A DNA stretch of 64,000 nt, taken from Hordeum vulgare subsp. vulgare. Its lineage: Eukaryota; Streptophyta; Magnoliopsida; Poales; Poaceae. The notes beneath the pieces are model-generated. The model saw nothing but the letters and a program-made list of their open reading frames with translations, was not told where the DNA came from and did not search any database. Location of the stretch: positions 216,454,741 through 216,518,740 of the forward strand of contig NC_058518.1 in assembly GCF_904849725.1 (NCBI RefSeq), written 5' to 3'. Positions 19,133 to 29,965 of this stretch are shown one piece after another. The position numbers were made by a program, and so were the translations under genes. Every line of letters begins with the position of its first letter. The first letter of the stretch is position 1.

Positions 19133-21534
19133 TGGTACAGCATATCTCTCCGTATGTGGTTTTGGTAATTGATGACAATTCGTATGGACTAATGGTTGCC
19201 TTAAATTATATTTATAGGATTTGTCTAAAGGCACTTCTTGAAGTCCATCTATTGGGTTCAAGGACTTTATATGATGACCAAGGTGGTATTCAAGGTATTA
19301 TCCAAAAAATGGTCATAGAGACACAAGGTTGATCAAGATGGTCAGACAAAGTGTAAATCAAGATGATCAACACACAAAGCGTACAAGATGTACCGAGAGG
19401 AATCAAGTGATCATATGGTATGGTAAGCATTGTCCATTACATGTTTTTGTACTAACCCATGGTCTTCATGAGAGTTCTATGTGGGGTTGGGTGTGTTTCC
19501 ATGGGCTTGCGTCAAGAGGAAGATTTCATACAACCCATGGAGGATGATGTCAAGTGGTGATCGTCATCAAGATTGCGGTGTGCAAGTTCAAGTGGATCAT
19601 CACGAAGATATCATGCTTGAAGCTTGTCATCCATTCTGGTGGCAATGGACTTGTGAAGATATGCTGAAGAGCGGCTCACCCATAGTGTGTATAGGGGAGC
19701 AATAAACTAGTCTTTATCAATCCAACACAATCAGGAAAGGTGGTCCATCTTGAGGAAGCCAAGATCATCATCATCTAGCTCAAGAGGACGAGGTGCAAGG
19801 TATAGGTTTGCCCTTGATAGGTTTTCTATTTTAGGATAGATTGTCGTACTCTCAAGGGGGTCTTTCAAGTGAGTAGCTTGATTGTATTGTTCGTGGAGAG
19901 CTCAAACCATTTGCATCCTTGCATCTTACTTCTCGGTTCTTATTTGGTGTTTCTCTTTATGAGTTTTAGAGATTATTTTCATCTTCATTACAAGCTCGAG
20001 TTCATAAAAAACGGAGTCCATATGCATCTTCTATGACGTTTTCGATGTTGGGAGTTTTTACCGGTCTTATTCGAGAAAGGGTTCTCACTATTTTCTTATG
20101 GGCCTTTTCTCACTTGCTTATTGTTGATATTTCTATCAAGATTGTGTTAGACCATGTTTTTAGCTTTCCAACGAACTTGGTTTCATTGAATTCGGAGTCC
20201 GTATGCGAAAGTTAAGGCCGTTTCTGCGGCGAGCAGTAATACCGCTTTGCCGAGCGGTAGTACCGCTGCTAAGAGCGGTAGTACCGCCCCGTCGGACTTT
20301 ATTTGTGCATCATTTTTGCCTCAGCATGTCTAGTGAACCTACCGAGCGGTAGTACCGCTCCGTCGGACTTTATTTGCGCATCCTTTTTTCCTCGGCATGG
20401 CTGGTGAACCTACCGAGCGGTAGTACCGCTCCCATGAGCGGTAGTACCGCTCTGTGCAGGCTGTGAAGCATAACGGTTTTTCCCCACCTATAAAAGGGGG
20501 TATTCTTCCCCATTGAACCTTATCTTTAGCTAATGTTCTTCCCCTATTGTCGACTTTCTTCGAGCTTGCTAACTCTCAATCCCTCCAATTATTCTTGCTA
20601 TGTCTTGAGGGAAAAGAGAGAGGAGATCTAGATCCACATCTCCACCAATCACTTTCTCCTCTATGTGAGGGGAACCCCTTGGATCTTGACCTTGGAGTTC
20701 TTTGTGAGCTCCTTGTTCTTCCTCTCATATTTCTCCATAGCTTTTGTTGTTGTGGGGGGATTTGAGTGTGAGGGACTTGTCCACTTCGTGTGTTCTTGCC
20801 ATTGCATTTGGTGCATAGCTTTGAATTCTCCATGGTGATACGTGGAAGTGAAATTTCAGAAGCTTATTAACCTTGGGTACTTGATACCCCTAGAATCTTG
20901 GTGGTGCCTCGGAGCTCAATCATTTTGGGGTAAAGCTCCGGGCAAGCATCAGGGTCTCCAATTAAGTTGTGGACATTGCCTCGAGAATTTATGTTCACCT
21001 CGAAGCCATATGACATTGTGGTGAAGCTTCATGGTGTTGTTGGGAGCCTCCAATTAAGTTGTGGATATTTCCCCAACCTTATTTGCATAGGTTCGGTCAC
21101 CGCCCTCAAGGGTCCCTTAGTGGAATCATGGCATCTTGCATTGTGCGAGAGCGTGAGGAGATTACGGTGGCCTTAGTGGAATCTTGGGAGCATTGTGCCT
21201 CCACACCGCTCCAACGGAGACTAGCATCCGCAAGGATGTGAACTTCGGGATACATCGTTGACTCCAAGTGCATCGGTTATCTCTTACCCAAACCCTTTAT
21301 ATATGCACTTTACTCTGTGATAGCCATATTGTTTCTTGTCCTATATGTTGCTATCACTTAGTTGTTTAATCTTGATTAACATTACTTATTGGTGCACATA
21401 AGTGATCCTAGTTGTTTAATTTTTGTGCTTGATAAATTAAACGTTAGTTTTATTCCGCATTTGTTCAAGCCTAAACCGTAATTATTTTAAAGCGTCTATT
21501 CACCCCCCCTCTAGGCAACATCCACGTCCTTTCA
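19133..21534 (+). repeat. 5' LTR of the gag-only Copia
   Basis: 2402 bp, starting TGGTACAGCATATCTCTCC (the 3' LTR has TGTTAGGGCATATCTCTCC) and ending CCACGTCCTTTCA. Long collinear similarity with 31443-33893. It contains the palindrome cluster at 20225-20456 and a TATA-like CCTATAAAAG at about 20488. Confidence 0.85.
20225..20456. repeat. Palindrome cluster AGCGGTAGTACCGCT (5' LTR)
   Basis: At least five copies of a 15-mer with 7 bp complementary arms around one base, with some variants, separated by two long GC/T-rich spacers (CGTCGGACTTTATTTG...). The cluster lies just upstream of the LTR TATA. Confidence 0.85.
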
Positions 21535-21536
21535 AT

Positions 21537-21548
21537 TGGTATCAGAGC
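21537..21548 (+). other. Primer-binding site (initiator tRNA-Met type)
   Basis: TGGTATCAGAGC starts two bases after the LTR. This is the standard Copia PBS, complementary to initiator methionine tRNA. Confidence 0.9.
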
Positions 21549-21589
21549 TAGGTCTCTCTTTATTAGGTTTAACCACCCAGAGAGTAAGG

Positions 21590-23763
21590 ATGTCGACTAG
21601 GGGTTTAGGATTCACTGACACTCTTAGTTTCGATGGCACAAATTTTGATGTTTGGGTAATTCGCATGCTTAATCACTTTCGGGTCTTGGATCCAAATTTA
21701 GAGCGAATTGTAGATATGGGTTTTTCTCCTCCAAAGGATTCTCAAAATATAACTTTAGAGGATGAGAAAAACTCTTATCTCGATGCTCAAGCTTCTAATG
21801 TGCTTTTTGATGCTTTGAGCAATGTAGTTATATTTCAACTCATGCCATTCCGGGATGCTCATGAGTTGTGGACAAAGCTTCAAGATAAATATGGTACGTC
21901 CAAGATTGGTGGGAATGATTGTTCTCCCTCCACCTCCGGTCGTGTGGTCTTGTCAACTTCATCTACTTCACCTACATGTGGATTGCCACAAGGTAATGAT
22001 ATGGTGAGTAGTGGAGATCATTGCAAGATGATAGTGGGCTTATTGTTGATGATCCTTCATCACTATATTATTGCAATGCTTCATCTTTGGGCGTTAACAC
22101 TTTGAGCACTCTAAATATTTTACATGCTTGTGTTGATAGTCCATGCGTATCATGTAAAAACTGCTTGACTAAATCTCATGATGATATGCTTTCTATATCT
22201 TGTTGCCATGATAAAAATGTATCTATTTCCTCGAGTTGTTGTGCTAACAATGTAGAGGAAATCCATCACTCCATGGAACAAGAAGTGTCCTTAAATGATG
22301 CTTCAAGGGATCCCACATCATCATATATTATTTCTCACTTTTGCCTTATGGCTAAGGCTTCAAAGGTATCTCCTACTTTGAATCCCAATAAATCTCATGA
22401 TGATGATGTTGATGATAATGAGGATGAGGATAAAGATGAAGAGTGTGATGATATTGCAACCTTAAAAATTAAGGGTGAAATGATTTTAAATTCTCTTTAT
22501 AAGAATAAACTTGCTTGTTCCAACTTCATGAAAATCATGTCTATTGCCATTGAGGGCAGGAAATATATTGAGAAGTTGGAAGCTCATATTGATTTGGATG
22601 AGGCCACCATTGAGAGAATGGAAGGTCATGAGCGTGATTACGCTAATGAGATCGCGGAGCTATCTCAATCTATTGAAAATGGACAAACCACCAAGGAATC
22701 TCTTGAGGAGACCTTCGCTCTTGAATTATCTAGATTAAAGGAATCTCATGATAGATCTCTCGAGGTGGCTAATGATTTTAGAACTAAAAATGATAAGCTT
22801 GATGTTGCACATGCTAAACTTAGTGAGCAATATGAGCACCTCGAAAATGGCTAAAGGGCTATTAAGAGTTTGCTCATCGAACTCACCGAGTCTCATGCTC
22901 AACTTGAAGCTTCATATGCTAAAGAGCTTGCCAAATTGCCTTATCCTCTTATTGCTAATGATGATGCTTGTGCTACTAACTCTACTTCTTGTGAAGCATC
23001 CATTTAAAGGAGAATGTTGAGCTAAGGGCTCAACTTGAGTTTCTATCTAGCAATTATGGGAAATTGGAAGAAAGTCATGTAATGCTCACAAGCTCTGATG
23101 ATGATCTTCTAGCATCCCATATTGTGCTAAAATTATCTCATGAGGCTATTACTACGAAGGTAACATCAAGTGAGCCTCATGTGGATAGTGACACTACTTC
23201 TAGTCAAAATGCTATATTGCCATGTGCTAGTCGTCGTAATTATTCTACTCATAATGTTGCTACTTCTTGTGATGAATGAATTTCCTTCCCTTGTTGCTCT
23301 AACAATGAAGCTTATACTTCCTCTAGTACTTGTGTTGATACTAACCATGTAGAGGAAATCGAAGAGCTCGAGGCCCAAGTCACTTCTTTGAAGAAAGTCT
23401 TGGAAAAGAGTAATGAAGGGATGTCCACACTCAACAATGTCTTGTGTGGGAAAAAATCCCCGAATGACAAAGATGGACCTGGATTCAACTCCAACAAGAA
23501 GAAGAAGTCCAAAAACTTCAAGAAGAAGGGCCAAGAAGAAGTCAAGGATTCGGCCAAGATTATTTGCTTCAAGTGCAAAATTGAAGGGCACCATGTTAGA
23601 TCTTTCCCACTAAATAAGAATCCCAAAGTCACAAGCAACAAGGGAAGCGGCCACAAGTTCAATCACATACTCAACTACAAGTTGAAGTAAGCCCTCTTCA
23701 TAAGAAGACCCAAGCCAACACTCCTCGTGTTGAGAAATCAATAGGGAAGAAATTAAACGGTAG
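21590..23763 (+). pseudogene. Copia gag, first part
   Basis: The start at 21590 gives MSTRGLGFTDTLSFDGTNFD. The Copia gag core follows (VWVIRMLNHF, AHELWTKLQDKYG). A frameshift near 22000 leads to a long second segment (22021-22854) with an Asp/Glu cluster near 22400 and predicted coiled coil (ELSQSIENGQTTKESLEETF). Stops occur at 22852, 23005 and 23277. A lysine-rich stretch precedes a zinc knuckle CFKCKIEGHHVRS whose last Cys is Ser. Capsid/nucleocapsid protein packages element RNA. Decayed and split by the nested Gypsy at 23769. Confidence 0.75.
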
Positions 23764-23768
23764 ATGTT

Positions 23769-24594
23769 TGTCGGCGATGCTAGGGCGACACCAATGGGGA
23801 TCAACACGAAACCGTTGTGATCGTAGGGTGGGGAGAACTACGCCAAGAACAAACCTAACGATCAACACCCAACAAGCCTTTTTACGCAGGTTCAGGCCGC
23901 TTACGCGTAAAACCCTACGTCCTGCTCGTCTGATCGTATTAAGCGTTCTTTTGTTGTTCGTTTACAGTGATAGTAACCATTTTCCGGCCAATCTCCAAAG
24001 AGTCTAACCCCTTGTGAATGAGCTATAAGCCTCCTTTTATAGGCAAAGGGGTCACCTATAGTGCTTGATGGTAGGTTCACGAGATGTAACAATGAACCTA
24101 CAGCGGCACTTATCCATCTACCGCTATGAGGTGCATTAAATGCATGTCTTGTCCATGTCAGCTAAGTGCTTGTGAAGTCATGTGTCCAGGTGTTTCAACA
24201 CCTGGATGCCCCGCTGGCGCGTGTGTAATGCGCTGGAAATCGGGGGGGCGGTGGCACTGTGGCTAGGGCAGTTGCCCTCTGGTGTGCTGCCACGTCATTC
24301 CGGCAAGTGTGCTAGTCGGGGCCTTGGTGCTTGGTCCCGGCAAGGAAGCTTATCCGGGGCTTCGGCTGTCCTCCAGACGAGGGAGGTTCATCGGGGCTTT
24401 GCGCTAGGTGCGCTCATCACGTCCATTAGCCGGACGTGGCCTTGGGTGTCTTCCCGACAAGACAGGCTTGCCGGGGCCTTGGATACCTTGGGGTTGAGTC
24501 TTGTCTGGATCCTGCCGCGCCCTACCATCAGGTGCTCTTCGCGCCCGTGCACAAGTCTGGGGCACTAGAGACCCCACACTTTAGTGCACCAACA
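23769..24594 (-). repeat. 3' LTR of the small Gypsy
   Basis: 826 bp; nearly the same as 26933-27762, with a few dozen visible differences. TATA on the minus strand at about 24034-24043 (CCTATAAAAG). Low-complexity G-run near 24241-24250 differs in length from the other LTR. Confidence 0.85.
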
Positions 24595-24608
24595 GGAGCC
24601 TCCGGGCC
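24595..24608 (-). other. Polypurine tract of the small Gypsy
   Basis: On the minus strand GGCCCGGAGGCTCC lies directly before the LTR start TGTTGGTGC. Confidence 0.55.
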
Positions 24609-24962
24609 AAGGCCACACATGCGCGTGGAGCGTTCTTGGGCCAGGCCCAAAGAGGTGTACGGGCCTCTACGGCTGGATCTGCTGGCGGTTGCCTCTCCCC
24701 ACGCCGCGCATCAGATGCGCGAAGTGGGAGGTCGTGCACGGAGTGGCCTCTCCGCCTCCTGAAATGCCTCTACCACGCACGTGGCATGTGCAGTCATTGA
24801 TGGACAGGTAGCAGTCGAGGCCTCAAAAGTCACAGTAGTGGCTGGACCCGCCCATGCATGCATTGGCGCATCGGGGTGGTTCTCTATTCGCCCGTGAGCT
24901 CGAGCAATTCGTCGTTGAGGGTGGTGGCTTCTGGAGTAAGGGAGGCTAGCCCCCGTGCCCCG

Positions 24963-24972
24963 TCCTATAAAT
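24963..24972 (+). promoter_or_regulatory. TATA box of the antisense unit in the small Gypsy
   Basis: TCCTATAAAT, 120 bp upstream of the ATG at 25084 and antisense to the element. The same layout (PPT, a few hundred bp, TATA, ATG) is seen in T3. Confidence 0.5.
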
Positions 24973-25083
24973 TGGGAGGGTTTGCGAGTGGTTTTTCTCA
25001 CCCAACTCCCTCTGAATCCACCAACTCCTCAATCTTGGTCTTCTGAATCTTCTTCTGTCGTGTGGTGGCGCTTGTCCCTAACC

Positions 25084-25563
25084 ATGGTTAGGGGACGAGG
25101 TCGGCCACCGTCTGTCATGAGGGCAGCGAGGGGATCCCGTTCGGATCATGCCACAGCTTCTGGGGGTGCCGCGGCGGAAGGCGGACCGAACGCCCGTGGT
25201 GGAGGAAGGGCGAGGGGCCGAGGTCGCCGCGGAAGTTGAGGCCACGGGAGGCGGAACACTACTCCAACGCCTGCGCCTTCCCGGGGCTTGCTTCTGTGGC
25301 AGCCCTCCTTGTTGCTTTAGAGGGCCCCACGTGTGCTTCTCGACTGCTGCGAAGGGAGCCTGAGCGATGGCGACTGTCCTGCCTCAAGCGATAGCAACGA
25401 GGAGGACATCGGTGGCGGCGAGGTTTGTGTTGGGTTAGGGCCATGGGTGCCAAACTGGGTGTTGACTCCCCGGGCCACGACAGGACGTAGACCGCACTAC
25501 CGTGGCTCGCCCCCGCCCGGCGGGGACACCTTGCCGGAGCTGGCGTCGGTGCCTCGTGTTTGA
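25084..25563 (+). pseudogene. Antisense ORF of the small Gypsy, possible B3-gene remnant
   Basis: The ATG at 25084 gives a 51-codon basic Gly/Arg-rich start (MVRGRGRPPSV, ARGRGRRGS). After a stop and frame change, 25333-25563 gives LLDCCEGSLSDGDCPASSDS, which resembles the tail after the B3 domain in T1 (RLDCCMEG, then Ser/Asp-rich). The domain body is not recognisable, consistent with a deletion. The B3 link rests on layout and this short tail, so it is tentative. It could be an unrelated captured gene. Confidence 0.3.
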
Positions 25564-26932
25564 GGAGGAGGCACCTCCACCAGCTCTGAATTCTCCAGGT
25601 CATGTGCTTGGGCCACCTCACCAGAGCGGGTATTGGTCCCCTGGCTCCGGGAGGAGGCGCGCCCGCCGGCTCTAGATCCTTCGCCCCTTCCTGTGCCCTG
25701 CCCTCCGCACCTCGGTCGTAGGGGGGCCAGGCGGCGCCCGTCGGGGGCGGTCTCGTTCTCGCTCACTCTACGCCGGCCCTGGGGGGCCTGGCTTGACCGT
25801 GCTGCGAGCCCCACCTTTTTCTCTTTTTGAACATCACTCCTCCGCGCAGGTTCGCCCTCGTCAAAAGACACAGTCTTTAGGTTAGGACCACCACACTTTG
25901 TAAGTGGAGCTAAGTGTATCTATTCATGTGGATGAAAAAGATTGTTTTCCCTTTTTTGATTCTGCTCTCTGTGTGATTTGTTCTTGCATATCTGGGAGCT
26001 TGCCGGCGACTACCGGCAAGGCTCCTTGCCGCGTTCGGTGCAACCACGGAAATCCCCAAGCGCAGCTTGAGACGAAATCGGGTGCTACGTAGCCGCTTGC
26101 TTTTTTGATCAGGTTCGCAACTGTTTGAAGGCGCTCTGTGGCCGTTCAAGTCGTTTGAACGAGTTTGAAACAAAGACAAGGTGCACCAAGCTTTGGGAAG
26201 GTCCCAGTACGCGCAAGCTATTCACACAAAGATTTGAAACTTTCGAATGGAAAAGCAAATGATCTATCTACTCCAAATCTGAACCTCAAACTTGAAAACT
26301 TATCTGTCCGTGTTGTGGTTTGGCGCCTGAATCTTTTGCCGGGGCGTAGGAGCCCTCGGCGAGCAGGAAATCACCGCACCTGGCGGTCCCTTCTCCGACA
26401 AGGACTTCTTGCCGACGGCCTGCGACCGTCGCTTGGAGGAAGAGCCAGCCAGGGTGTAACCCCTTTTGCATTTCTCTGCCTAGGTCATGCTTGCGGAGCC
26501 CCTGAGCGCGTCTTTGGGCGACGATGCGACGCTCTCAGGGGCACAACATTCGCACTGGAGTGCGCGTCGGGGCTTCAGGACCGCGTGGCGCATCCTCAAC
26601 GACTATGCATCACTCCGCGGAGGTGCGTCCACCGGAGTATGCACCGGGGCCTCTGTGAAGCGCCCAGGCACACACTCGACAACTTCACGTTGGCCCCCGA
26701 GCAACGCATTGGCCTGACGATGCTGCTCTTGGAGCCTCCGCCTCCCTGCCCCGCTCGCGCCTGTAGCAACGCGGTCACAAGGGCCTTGGGAAGCCGTAGC
26801 AGAACAGGGCGCCCGCCGCGGTACTCCATTTTTGGAAGAACGCGACATAGCGCCCAAACTTCTATGGAGCCGGCGTTGAGCCTAATCCGCTCCACGCGTC
26901 CTCCCCCCACCCCCTACCTGGCGCACCAAAGA
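25564..26932. other. Interior of the small Gypsy, no recognisable gene
   Basis: GC-rich at both ends, with an AT-richer middle (25880-26340). Open frames occur on both strands (for example 26596-26910 on minus) but none shows a domain I recognise. Confidence 0.5.
26914..26928 (-). other. Primer-binding site of the small Gypsy
   Basis: On the minus strand TGGTGCGCCAGGTAG lies a few bases past the LTR end, almost identical to the PBS of G1 and T1. Confidence 0.7.
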
Positions 26933-27762
26933 TGTCAACAATGCTAGGTCGACACCTATGGGGATCAACACGATACCCTTTTGATCGTAGGGCAGGGAGA
27001 ACTATGCCAAGAGCAAACCTAACGAGCAACACCTAGCAAGCCTTTTTACCCAGGTTCGGGCCGCTTACATGTAAAACCCTACGTCCTGCTCATGTCATCG
27101 TATTAAGTGTTCTTTAGTTGTTCGTTTATAGTGATAGTAACCGTCTTCTGGCCAATCTCCAAAGAGTCTAACCCCTTGTGAATGATCTAAGGGCCTCCTT
27201 TTATAGACAAAGGGGTCACCTACAGTGCTTGATGGTAGGTTCACGAGATGTTACAGTGAACCTACTGCGGCGCTTATACATCTACCGCTGTCAGGTGCAT
27301 TAAATGCACGTCTTGTCCATGTCAGCTAAGTGCTGGTGAAGACATGTGTCCAGGTGTTTCGACACCTGGACGCTCCGCTGGCGCGTGTGGAATGCGCTGG
27401 AAATCGGGGGGGGGGGCAGTGGCACTGTGGCTAGGGCAGTTGCCCTCTGGTGTGCTGCCACGTCATTCCGGCAAGTGTGCTAGTCGGGGCCTTGGTGCTT
27501 GGTCCCGGCAAGGAAGCTTATCCGGGGCTTCGGCTGTCCTCCCGGCGAGGGAGGTTCATCGGGGCTTTGCGCTAGGTGCGCTCATCACGTCCATTAGACG
27601 GACGTGGCCTTGGGTGTCTTCCCGGCAAGACAGGCTTGCCAGGGCCTTGGATATCTTGGGGCTGAGTCTTTTCTAGATCCTGTCGTGCCCTACCGTCAAG
27701 GGTTCTTCGCGCCCGTGCACAAGTCTGTGGCACTAGAGATCCCAGTCTTTAGTGCACCGACA
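26933..27762 (-). repeat. 5' LTR of the small Gypsy
   Basis: 830 bp, on the minus strand from TGTCGGTGCACT (27762) to CATTGTTGACA (26933). TATA near 27197-27206 on the minus strand. Confidence 0.85.
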
Positions 27763-28003
27763 ATGTTTCTACATATGTTGTGAGAAGGGTCACTTTGCTT
27801 CTTCTTGCACGAGAGGTAATTTATCCAACCCAATCACTATTGATGATATCTATTCTCTTGGGAAGGATAAGGTTGGCAATGTGTTTGGCAAGTTTGTTGG
27901 TACTCAAAGTGATGTCAAGAAAAGTACCATTTGGGTTGACAAGCCTATTGTGACTAACCTCTTAGGACCCAACGTGTTTGGGGACCAACAAGCTCAAACT
28001 TGA
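27763..28003 (+). pseudogene. Copia gag C-terminus with intact zinc knuckle
   Basis: Continuation of the gag after the nested Gypsy. It encodes CYICCEKGHFASSC, a perfect CX2CX4HX4C zinc knuckle, then IDDIYSLGKDKVGNVFGKFV and a C-terminus ending FGDQQAQT with a stop at 28001-28003. Being gag's last domain, it shows that the reading frame ends without protease or pol. Confidence 0.7.
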
Positions 28004-28372
28004 TCAATAGGTGATTGTGGAAGAAATTGGAGACTTGGATACATAATGAATAATTAAGGGGTCTTCATCATTCATATTGTCTCAAGCCAAGTCATTTGGA
28101 TTATCGAGTTTCTATCTTATATCCGATGTGCCTCCTTACGATAACTTGTACTTAAACTGTTTACATTGTTAGTTACTTGCCCCTTTGCATGTTGTGGTTT
28201 TGTACCTTGCATGTTTTTTTATATGTTGTGCTTCCAACTTTCTTATCTTGAGTAATCGAGTAAGTGTATGTTGGTTTGCACATCATCTACATGGGAGTCT
28301 TGTATTGAGCCTTTTTGCATCTTGTTTGTATCTTTGTTGGCTCTTTTGATAGATTAATAGATTATCCCATTG

Positions 28373-28697
28373 TGGGGGAGTGATATTCTTTGTACACCTC
28401 ACAATCCTATAAATGTGTATACATGGGGAATACCACTTAGTATTGATATTTCAAGATTATCTACTTTCTATGTGGTGTGTCTTACTCATGAGAAATTCAA
28501 ATTATATATGGTCCATTAATTATCTCTTGCTGGTTTTAATTTTCCACCTATTAATATTGTTGAGCGATCACATTATGGGGGGTAATATGCTATGTGCATA
28601 TTACAAGCCTAGAAAATGTGTACATTTGAGGTATTGCCACTTAGTCTTGGTATGGTAAATTATCTTGTTCCTAGGTGGCATGTCATCTCTACAAGTA
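28373..28697. repeat. Imperfect direct repeat in the Copia interior
   Basis: Two units about 203 bp apart (28373-28490 and 28576-28697) share ACAAGCCTA/ACAATCCTA, GTGTACAT/GTATACAT and CCACTTAGT elements. Each starts at a G-run resembling a PPT. Confidence 0.6.
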
Positions 28698-29747
28698 TCA
28701 TTTGCTTGCGTTTTAGGGGTAAAAGATGATGTTGGATATATTTAAGATCTACCAATGAGTATTATTTCCAAAATACTTCTTCTCCTTGACAATTCGTATT
28801 CCCATCATGTGGTAGAAATTGTTAATCGTCTTTACATTGGATTTTGTGTTTCGTTTCTCTTCCTTGCCTCTTGTGGATCTATTTTAACATGTCTAGTGTT
28901 TTATAGATATAGAGAAAGTGATGATCCCATCTTGTGCATTTTTTATTTAAATGCAAATTCTATATAATGCACATCCCTTGGGGGAGCTATCCTATTTTCT
29001 TTAGAACACTCTCTTTATTCATCCTTCATAAAATCTTTTGATCCCCATCAAGTGTGTTGATGGGAGGCAAGTCTTGATCTTTATGATGCTTTGTGCCATC
29101 ATGAAAATATGTCGAGGGTTTGATTTTTTTCGAAACTAGATACCTCGTGTTTGTTTTCCTTCAATTGGTATCACGTTTCCTTTTATTTGGCATGTGTCAA
29201 TAGATATCTCATTCCTTGAGGTATCTTTGAATTGATATACTTCAAGTGATAGTTTTTCGTTTGGGATCTTATTATCACTTGATACCTTGTATTTTGGTGA
29301 CTTATCAACTTTTTGTTGAGTTGATTCTTGAAAGCCTTGAGCATGCATATTTACTATATATAGCTTCTTTTGCATGCTTTCTTTCCTTGACCCGATATAT
29401 AGGGGAAACTCCACATTGTCATAAATTGGCTAAAGTGTGCATCAAATTCAATTTCATATTTATATGCACATATTTATGTGGAGTTTGTCCTATGTATTGT
29501 TGGTTTTCTAACTCTTTGGTCCCAACGAGTTTGGGCACCATTTTGTTTGTTTGCTGTTCTAGAAACAATTGGAAATGCATTGGATGCTTGGCTCACCTAC
29601 AAGGAAGGTGTTGACACCGTGTGCTTAATGGAGCCAAGTTAGGATGATCAACAAACAACCATCTGCTACATCAATCCAATGATGTCTCGGTAACAAGTAT
29701 CTACTTCATGCATACATTCCTTGCAAGGCCCGAACATGTCTTCTCTT

Positions 29748-29965
29748 GGTTGAGCGGTACTACCGTGGGTAGCCACGGTACAACCGCTAGAGATGTGTCA
29801 CTACTGCACTCATGCAGTAGCAGCACCGACATGGTACTACCGCGTCCAGCACGGCAGTATTTTTCTGCTGCCGCTCGACCAATGGTACTACCGCCCAACG
29901 AGCGGGAGTAAAATTTTACAACCGATGGCCAGGCGGTACTACCGTGATGACGTGCGGTACTACCG
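29748..29965. repeat. Palindrome cluster GCGGTACTACCG (Copia interior)
   Basis: Several copies of the same palindromic motif found in the LTRs, written in the opposite sense (GGTACTACC in place of GGTAGTACC), some degenerate. Confidence 0.7.

Larger units (their letters stand above)
23769..27762 (-). mobile_element. Small non-autonomous Gypsy, complete
   Basis: 3994 bp with a perfect TSD ATGTT (23764-23768 and 27763-27767), LTRs of 826 and 830 bp that look very similar, a PBS and a PPT, all on the minus strand. The 2.3 kb interior has no gag or pol motif. It contains a plus-strand promoter/ORF unit described separately. Near-identical LTRs and the innermost position make it the youngest insertion of the central nest. 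Confidence 0.85.

Noticed and set aside
20225..20456. CRISPR-like array
   Set aside because: The repeats are short palindromes with irregular spacing inside a plant LTR; no CRISPR structure or cas genes, and this is eukaryotic DNA.
26596..26910. Minus-strand ORF next to the small Gypsy PBS as a gag
   Set aside because: No capsid or zinc-knuckle motif and an arginine/glycine-rich composition; insufficient to call gag.
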